NCBI GenBank assembly: GCA_905220665.1
Contig: CAJNAR010000025.1
Location: 1 to 64,000 of the forward strand
Length of the DNA stretch: 64,000 nt
Direction of reading: 5' to 3'
From: Albugo candida
Lineage: Eukaryota > Oomycota > Peronosporomycetes > Albuginales > Albuginaceae
Both the position numbers and the translations under genes were made by a program. Positions 57,451-64,000 of this stretch are shown in pieces; positions within the stretch are counted from its first letter, which is position 1; each line of letters opens with the position of its first letter. The notes under the pieces were generated by a model. It was not told where the DNA came from, searched no databases, and worked only from the letters and a program-made list of their open reading frames with translations.

Positions 57451-57563
57451 CGCTAACGACGAGCAACGGCCAGCCGATACCCTGAAATGGGCTCACGGCT
57501 TCCGTCACCGCTGGACCAAGAGGTCCTATTCTACTTGAAGATTTTGCACTCTTGGATACGTTA
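57449..57563 (+). pseudogene. Catalase N-terminal piece, inverted (plus strand)
   Basis: The plus strand reads [12 protein letters not shown], stop, [19 protein letters not shown], then FALLDTL. In catalases this peptide lies immediately before the AHFDRER segment, which here is on the opposite strand beginning at 57450. The two pieces are head to head with no spacer. Confidence 0.85.
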
Positions 57564-58151
57564 CCGAAACCACCAGCAAATGCGGTCTTTCCGAACGTTT
57601 AGCCCGTAGCACCAAATCCAGCGCTTACAGAGGTACCGAAGGCTCCACTCACACCGGATCCAAAACCTCCACTCGTGAAGCCCGTAACTGTCGGCTGTGT
57701 CACCTAGTTCCCGATCGTACTGCCAAAAGCAGAATTTATTGTTCCTGTGATATCAAACGCCCGGTTGAGATCCCAACCGTTCCAGATGATCCAAAACCAC
57801 CGGATGTATCGCCAAATGGCTGATTCGAAGTGGCAGTAGTATCAAATGCATTTCTCAATGCACCAAACGCTACACTTGACGCTGCTGTTTGAGCATTAAA
57901 CAAAGATGATCCAAAGTTGCGAAAACCTGACTTGCTGGATCTCGAAACGAACTGACGGCGTCGTAGTGAACCCAAATTCGGTCGATGTACCTCCGAACGC
58001 GCTGGTGCCGGTATTTCCAAATAAGCTATTACCAGTTCATGGACCGGGGCCGAATCTTCCGATATTTGGTGCTTGTCTTTAAACGTATCGGAAGTAGTTG
58101 CAACAGAAGGCACACTGAGCTGAGCGGCGGCAGCAACGGCCGCGGAATTAC

Positions 58152-58245
58152 TTCGCTCAAGTACTCTTCATACCGTAAATCTTCAACGGGTTTACCATGA
58201 TTCTCATTCATCCGACGAATGGAAGTGAAATTCGAGCTCCCTGCT
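58152..58245 (-). pseudogene. NUP98: GLEBS-like motif of NUP98 copy 2
   Basis: The segment SSNFTSIRRMNENHGKPVED is followed by LRYEEYLSE. It matches the pattern of the GLEBS motif, by which NUP98 binds the mRNA-export factor Rae1/Gle2 (acidic YEEY preceded by an Ile-x-x-Met helix). The corresponding stretch in copy 1 (about 40450-40520) is more decayed. Confidence 0.75.
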
Positions 58246-59290
58246 GCAGTGACTTTGCGTGAAGGCCGAAAAGGAGAATTTCCAGTCCCGACTTGATTAG
58301 TAGCGCCCAATGTATTGGTTCCAAAACCTCTAGCTGAAGGTTCCAATTTGATGCTGCATTCTAAGTCTCAAATCCAGACGCGGCAGCAGTTCCACTTCAA
58401 AATGGGCTCTGTTCCATTTGGAGGAGTCTTTGAAACATTACAGCAAATCGGATGGCTGTGGTGGAAATTATTGACGCAAATGGTCACAACTATTCAGTAA
58501 TCGTGCTTATAGATCAACTGCACAATTTCCCCATTCGCGGTGAGCACTTCAGTCGCTACTTTCGGAAGCGCAAGAGGTGGTGCTTTGGTAGCCCCAATGC
58601 TCCACTACCGAATTCATTTATTGAGGCTGCTGCTACTCCAAACGTGTCTGTTCCGGTCTGTGTGGCAGGTGTACTCGATGTATTCTGAATGCACTGGCAA
58701 ATACATCCGTCAAAGTATTCTGATTCGTTCCAAACACGCTGCGTTTCTAAAAGGACTATAAGGTGTTGTTTTTGCAAAAGGCGAAGCTGTTGGGCTCGTA
58801 CTCCCAAACCCACTTGTGCCCCTGTGTAACCAGTGGATACAGGAGCCAAATTAAGTCCCTCCCAGGATCCAAACCTGCTTGTTGTGCTTCCAAATACGCC
58901 CGAATTCGATCCAAACGCGATTGTTGTGCACGGTGCTTCTAAATGTACTGAAAGCGGAAGATCGCGGAAGTTTGGCTGCGTTTGAGAAAGCAGAAATACA
59001 ATTCGAGTTTGTGGTTTCTTTTGAACTAAAGTTTACGTTTGTTAGTGCACTAAAAGAGAGCGTGACGCATTGTGTGCGCCCCCCCCCCAATGCGAATGAG
59101 TTATTGCCTGCTGTCTGAAATTGTATTTGTAGCACTAAGCCAAATGACATTGTGACAGAAGGCAACAGTCAATCGAACAAAACATTTATCAATTCATTTG
59201 GTCGAATGAGTCGCTGATACTCGGACTTACGCAGCGAGGCATTGTACACTCTTGACGAACTGCGGTGTTTCACCTGCGAATCAATTTTCT

Positions 59291-59639
59291 GGTACTTACA
59301 CAGTGCACACCACCTATAACCTGTAACTTTTTTAGGCCTCAGTAAATTCACTACTCTTCACGTATAAATCATCGCATAACAAAAACTTAGATTTTATATG
59401 GTAGATACACTCTAGCGCTTCAAAACAAAAGGCTTAGATTCTAAATTGGATGATTTTTGAATAATTTATAAGGCTCTAAAAGTTGCCTTGTTTCTCTAGA
59501 TTTAACTAGTATTTCTTATCAAAGCGTAAAATTTGGCCGCCATCAGTGGGCAAATCAGGGATTATGGTTTAGCGTTTGACTACAAGTGTAATTTCTTATC
59601 TTTATATTATACTTACAGCTTCACACAGTAGCTACTAGA
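59291..59639. other. AT-rich spacer without a gene
   Basis: It lies between NUP98 copy 2 and the DDE transposase. I looked for terminal inverted repeats of the transposon here and at 61570-61765 and saw none. Confidence 0.5.
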
Positions 59640-60414
59640 GCATTGCTGTTTGTGTGAACTGAGTCTGGAAATCTCGATGTGATCGGTACTTTTTCATAGC
59701 ATATTCCGTGGCTTTTCCGGTTAGATCTTTCCGATCCACATCCATATAGAGGAAGTACTTTCTACCACTGCGCGGATTGTTGCGAGCGAAACTGAGGAAA
59801 GTGCTTTCGGAAATGTCGCGGCCAATCCTTTGCATGTGTAATCGCAATTTTTCCTTGCGTATCGTTTTGCTTCCCCCCAAACGTTTTCTATAAAAATAAA
59901 CTCGCAATGAAATTTGAGGTAGAATGTGATGAGATGGCCCGCCGCGGTGATTGTCTCTTCCAACAAACCTTTTTGAGCTTTAAACTCTGGCTGGTTCTGA
60001 ATAACACTGCGGCCACAGCAGCTACCTGTGTGACCACATTTACCCCGGCAATTCAGGCGAAGGTTTGTCGTCCAGAGATTGCGCTCCTGCAGGACGATCT
60101 TTATGCCCTATGGTTGTCCGGCCAGATGATGATCTGCGGGAATAGCATGGATTGTGATGTCCCATCTCCAAACATTCCATTCCGCATCACCGGTTGCTTT
60201 CCTCCCGGTCCAAGATTCATCCGTTGACGTACGAGAGCATCTTCAGCAAATGCTGCGTGGCTAGTCGCATTGTCGAAAGCGAAGAGAGCTTTTGCATTGG
60301 GAAACTGCGCATCGGAAATGGGAATTGCAGCATCCCGGATTTGCTTATGAAGGTCTTCCGCAGTCCACCAACCATCATTGTTCTTGCCGGGATATGTGAT
60401 TATCCAGGCCTCTT

Positions 60415-60539
60415 CTGAAAGATTGCTGTGTTGAAGCTTCTTTTCTATGCTTAAAGCTAGTCAAACCCCTTAGATAAGACAAAAAATGTTAACTCTTGAT
60501 AAAAGTAATGAGCGAAAAAGTCTAAAATAATAGACTTAC
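60415..60539 (-). other. Intron in the DDE transposase (125 bp)
   Basis: On the minus strand the exon ends ACTGATGGTG, followed by the donor GTAAGTC. The acceptor is TTTCAG before AAGAGGCCTGG. Removing it joins EFLTDG to EEAWIITYP in frame. Confidence 0.85.
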
Positions 60540-61166
60540 CACCATCAGTCAGGAATTCGCTGACATGTATCGATCTTCCAGCCCCCTTCTTCTGCAGTGG
60601 CTGTCACCATCAGGAAGCCATAGCTTCTTCTGGCCATCATAAGCGGCAAAATTGCTTTCATCATGCGTCACTAGAATGTTGGCATCTCTGGCAGGCCAAA
60701 TCTCCGATTCCATTTCCGGCCCAACAAATTTCGGCATACATGGCTCATAGATTCTCATTCGTTCCAAAAACTGAGTACGATATGCCACGACATCTGCTCG
60801 TTCATGGCCATCAACGTACATGCCTTTCTTCACCTTTGAATAGCGTAGGCCAAGTAACTTCATCCAGCGGGTCACAGTGCTGATGTGGATAGATGGGGTG
60901 GGATCAGTTTTTAGAATTATTTGTTCGTTGACATGCTAGGTACAATCCGTTGGTACTATGCAGACTTTATTGTTTCGATGGTAAAGCTGCACCTCTGCAT
61001 TGACATCTTCATCCTCTAATAGACTGATTGTTTTAACATTCTTTCCCTACTTACTCTCGCGAATGAAACCAATTTCAAGATATAAACTTCCCCAGCCACG
61101 AAGCATCTCGGCAAACCAACGCCCTTTTCCATTCGCCGCCGCAATTATTTGCGAGGCAGCAACTCT

Positions 61167-61243
61167 CTATTTTGCAATCACGATAGACCGTTATTAAATA
61201 AAATAAGATTGCGCTAGATAATGTGCAAATGAATTAACTATAC
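61167..61243 (-). other. Intron in the DDE transposase (77 bp)
   Basis: Donor AGTGAG-GTATAG and acceptor AAAATAG-AGAGTT on the minus strand. Splicing joins LILCGSE to RVAASQIIAAANGKGRW in frame, removing a stop directly after the donor. Confidence 0.75.
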
Positions 61244-61764
61244 CTCACTGCCGCAGAGTATAAGCCTGAAGTATCCTGTAAAAGAGGCAAGACGCAGCCG
61301 CATAGTTTGCTCCAGTGATTGATTTTGTTTTTTCAGCTTCACAAGCACTCTTTGAAGATGTTGTGAGAATGAAGAGGTCTTTCATCTATGGATTCCTCGC
61401 TGGCAGATTCTATAGGATGACGCTGTGTGGCTTCCGCCTTGAAGTAAGTCTCTAGCTTTCTTGAACCAATAGCTGCTTTTTCCTGCTCTACTCTTTTGCG
61501 CCGCTTCGTTCTGTCGGACTCTTCAAGGTACCGAGAAGGCCGTATACAAGCAGACTCAATACTCACATATCGCTCCTATGTTCGATAGTTGAACTTGATA
61601 TATATCCGGCTTTTTTCGTCTCATTAGCAGTCCGCATTGCTTTCATGTGACGTTGCTGTTTTGGTTTCGAGGCATGCTACTTATATCAACGGGCTGGCAG
61701 AAAAAAGGAATGTGTTTTGTTGTCAAATGAGTAGGATGGCTGGTATCAAGATTAAATGTGATTG

Positions 61765-63460
61765 GGGAAAAAGCTGTTGGAATGGTAGACGAAAATCATG
61801 AAACAGCTCCAAGGGATTGAAACCAATATTGCACAAGATATGCAACGTGATATTGAGTATGCTTAGCGTGTGTTGCAAGCTGCAGCAACTGGATATCGCA
61901 CTCAGAAAATCAATCAGTCATGGACTTTTTTAGAATCAAATCTTCAACAATCCAATATCTCGGTAGGCAGCAATCTAATATAATTCTTGTCGTCACGCAC
62001 CGATCGAGTATGTTACCAAAGACATGTGGCACCGTAACATCGAACCCGAGGGATACTATCGACAATTTCAGGGATCACGGGGGGTGTAATGGGCTCTCTC
62101 TGTATCCCAGATACCTACTATGCTGATCCATTCGAAACAAATACAAGAAAAAATAATAGATCTGAATCCATTTTCCCTTGAGTCAGGAGAGAAACCGTTT
62201 CTTAACTCACTCAAGTATGATCGAGATGGCGTTAGCGATCAAGCACATGCAAAGTAGTTTCTCTTCAGGCATGATGAACTACCGGCTACACTTCGTCAGC
62301 TTGATTCGTAAATGTTTAGCGAGCATCTAGAGATAGCGTTCGATAATCAGCTCGAAAGAGTTGTCTTACTCCAACACAACGTCACTTGGCAATCTCCTTG
62401 TTAAACAAGCAAGGCTCACGATGTGATCCTGGCATCTATATATCTTACTTCTTTGTGGCGATGTGAAAGTACTTTCCAAAGTACTGGCGCTTCGATAATA
62501 AACGGTTTTGCCGAACTTGATCGACTAAGCTCAAAAGGCACATGTGCGAGTACGGTTGATGCATCATCACAGTCGACATCTCACGACATACAAGACTTGG
62601 TCATTGTGGGAAGAAGCGTATGCGTCATTTCTCGACTTCAAGAAAGCTTACCATCGTGCCAATTGGAAGTGCATGTATTTCGTTTTGAAAAATTGGGCGT
62701 TGGAAAAAGCTCATCGCTGGGTGAAAATTTTGCACACTGACACGAAGGCACCGGAAATATCACACCTTCCATTACACCAGAACGTGTAGTCAAACGTTAC
62801 TGGTGCTGATCACGATCGAGCCCTTCGGAATTTATTTCGCCAACATGAACAACGACACGTAAGGTAGATCAATGGCAACTGCACTTTTTTGTGCAGACGA
62901 TTCGACATAGAAAGACCACCTGGTTTTTTGCGCAATTTGAACTCGTCCGAGTCTATTGCAATGGATCTGTTACGAAGTTCCCCTCAAGCATATCATTCCT
63001 GCTTTCGATGATTCAAACTATGCCGTGTCCTCGTATTCACAATTTGACCATATTGGCTCCAGAGAATTCGGTCTAGTATCCGGGTATTACTTTTTGTAGA
63101 AACTGACTCATTCATGATTGCGGATTGATCATGGTTTTGGTGTATGGTTTCGACGTGCGCGAACTGTCCTTGGTCGACTACGCGTGGTCACAAGAGATGC
63201 TATTTTTATGTTCGTGGCTTAACATTATGCACGTTGACATACTAGCAGAGCCTTATCGACAGCGGTGGTCGATGTTCAATCGTTTGTGTTTGTCCGGGAA
63301 CATAAAAAAAGATTCAGAACACGTTCACCTGATCAGCAAAGAGGTTTCATAATTTCGTCAATAGGACGCTGGGCTGTTTTGTTGGATTGACTGAAACTAC
63401 AACGCATTTAATTCCTCCTACAGTTCACAGCCGATGCGTCGATCAATTTTCCTCTCGTTT
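61765..63460 (+). mobile_element. Decayed LINE fragment (LINE-2)
   Basis: Plus-strand partial copy of the LINE-1 family, from the endonuclease-RT connector into the region after RT. Matches include KQLQGIETNIAQD (61800), the GTVTSNPR segment (62030), EEAYASFLDFKKAYHRANWK (62610-62670), a degraded FADD-region, and HVHLISKEVS (63320-63350). Many stops and deletions make it much older than LINE-1. Both ends are truncated. Confidence 0.82.
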
Positions 63461-64000
63461 ACTCTGAAGAGCAGTAAAATCAGACAATTAGAGCTATGTG
63501 GGGGCTTAGGTCTCCCTAAGTACACTCCTACATGACTGAGGAATGAGTGTGCTCTGCTTTGTCCTTTCTGCCTGATGCAAGAAATTTTTAGAGAGCAATG
63601 TCAGACAGTTTTATCTTACGAGCGTGCTGCTTATATTTTGGTCGTCGTCAAAAATGTCTCCTATCATCGTATTGCGCAAGGGCTCACTGGCGCTTTACAG
63701 TTTCATAGTGCACACACCATTTCTTTTGCATAGAATTAGGATCAAGCGTGGCTAAATCCGATCACTTCCTGTCAAAATCTTCATTTATGATGTAAACAGC
63801 GCCACTAAGTAGCGTTGGATACCACGAAGTAACCTTTTTAATCTTCTTAAGCCTTCATACCATTAAAGTGCACCGCTGTTTGACATTGAGACGGCAGAGC
63901 AACAATAAAGCTTCTACCTGCTTATTGATCCTCATCTAAAACCATTTTAGGACCTCAACGAGCTAATAGCAACTTTTTACACTTGCATGTTACACCTATC
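63461..64000. other. No recognised feature
   Basis: Sequence beyond the detectable end of LINE-2. It may be further LINE remnant; only short frames are present. Confidence 0.45.

Larger units (their letters stand above)
56755..57563. other. Foreign block inserted in NUP98 copy 2
   Basis: Copy 1 and copy 2 align on both sides of this block, but copy 1 has nothing equivalent. The rejoining point is near 57559-57563 (GTTACCGAAACCACC in copy 2 against GTACCGAACCACC in copy 1). The block carries the catalase pieces plus about 100 bp of unknown origin at its left end. Confidence 0.75.
56160..59150 (-). pseudogene. NUP98: NUP98 FG-repeat region, copy 2
   Basis: The frame starts with MSFGLVLQIQFQTAG at about 59148. 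Phe-Gly and Gly/Ser/Thr-rich stretches continue in several frames (for example FGDTSGGFGSSGTVG). A run of ten C bases at 59079-59088 sits at the first frame change. Its 5' end and about 130 bp upstream align with copy 1. Confidence 0.78.
53911..59290 (-). pseudogene. NUP98: NUP98-NUP96 nucleoporin precursor, pseudogene copy 2
   Basis: Parallel to 37013-41350 over its whole length, with the same order on the minus strand: start and FG repeats (59150 to 56160), GLEBS-like motif (58152-58245), linker, autoproteolytic domain (55240 to 54849), NUP96 N-terminal part (to about 54230) and NUP96 sequence to 53911. It lacks the NUP96 stretch corresponding to 36640-37010. Two extra segments account for its greater length: a catalase-bearing block at about 56755-57557 and roughly 190 bp at about 58408-58595. 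Frames change repeatedly, so it is a pseudogene like copy 1; which copy is closer to the parent gene is unclear. Confidence 0.85.
59640..61566 (-). pseudogene. DDE-superfamily transposase with introns, degenerate
   Basis: A cut-and-paste-type transposase with a DDE catalytic set. In order: a basic start (DRTKRRKRVEQEKAAIGSRK), KKQNQSLEQTMRLRLASF, GKGRWFAEMLRGWGSLYLE, MYVDGHERADVVAYRTQFLE, VTHDESNFAAYDG, AWIITYPGKNNDGWW, ALFAFDNATSHAAFA with MNLGPGGKQP, FIENVWGEAKRYARKNCDY and KKYRSHR. The catalytic set is present: Asp at 60660-60662, Asp at 60272-60274 and Glu at 59886-59888. Two introns interrupt it. Two in-frame stops and several frameshifts (near 61350, 60580, 60130 and 59790) show it is inactive. 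No ATG is in frame at the start. The family also occurs in fungi; its superfamily placement is uncertain. Confidence 0.82.

Overview
This is eukaryotic DNA and most likely oomycete (Peronosporales: a Phytophthora or downy-mildew type genome). The evidence is the set of decayed Ty1/copia, Ty3/gypsy-chromovirus and LINE elements, whose protein fragments read like the families I know from that lineage, together with a short-intron DDE transposase and tRNA-derived SINEs. The lineage is an inference; no marker gene in the window proves it. The window is repeat-rich, gene-poor and heavily pseudogenised. I found no host gene that is convincingly intact.

Layout. 1-10.5 kb: mostly unrecognised AT-rich sequence with one unknown ORF (7015-7659) and a possible scrap of a translational GTPase. 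10.56-15.50 kb: a copia element on the minus strand with both LTRs and every domain present but broken. 15.67-22.88 kb: a complete but dead gypsy element on the plus strand with LTRs, gag, protease, a 120-bp tandem repeat, RT, RNase H, integrase and chromodomain. 25.0-28.86 kb: a second copia family on the minus strand, 5'-truncated, carrying a SINE with perfect target-site duplications and a 63-bp chip of LINE DNA inside its integrase. 28.9-35.76 kb: a near full-length minus-strand LINE with ORF1 and ORF2 (endonuclease, RT, zinc-binding tail).

36.6-41.35 kb and 53.9-59.3 kb hold two diverged copies of one host gene on the minus strand. I identify it as the nucleoporin NUP98-NUP96 precursor, from its FG region, GLEBS-like motif, autoproteolytic domain and NUP96 start. 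Both copies are frameshifted. The second has been invaded by about 0.8 kb containing the N-terminal half of a catalase gene, whose first coding piece is inverted relative to the rest.

Between the two copies lie an unidentified degraded gene (42.5-44.1 kb), a possible small secreted ORF (45.1-45.3 kb), a gypsy gag fragment facing an opposite-strand gypsy integrase fragment (47.3-49.2 kb), and a nested SINE-in-SINE insertion in which both target-site duplications can be read (52.07-52.68 kb). 59.6-61.6 kb is a DDE transposase pseudogene with two recognisable introns. 61.8-63.5 kb is a second, more decayed LINE fragment.

The main story is genome decay: duplication, capture and nested insertion. 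I see no evidence of a new enzymatic or defence system. The most unusual objects are the catalase-in-nucleoporin chimera, the LINE chip inside a copia integrase, and the SINE carrying an extra tRNA T-arm.
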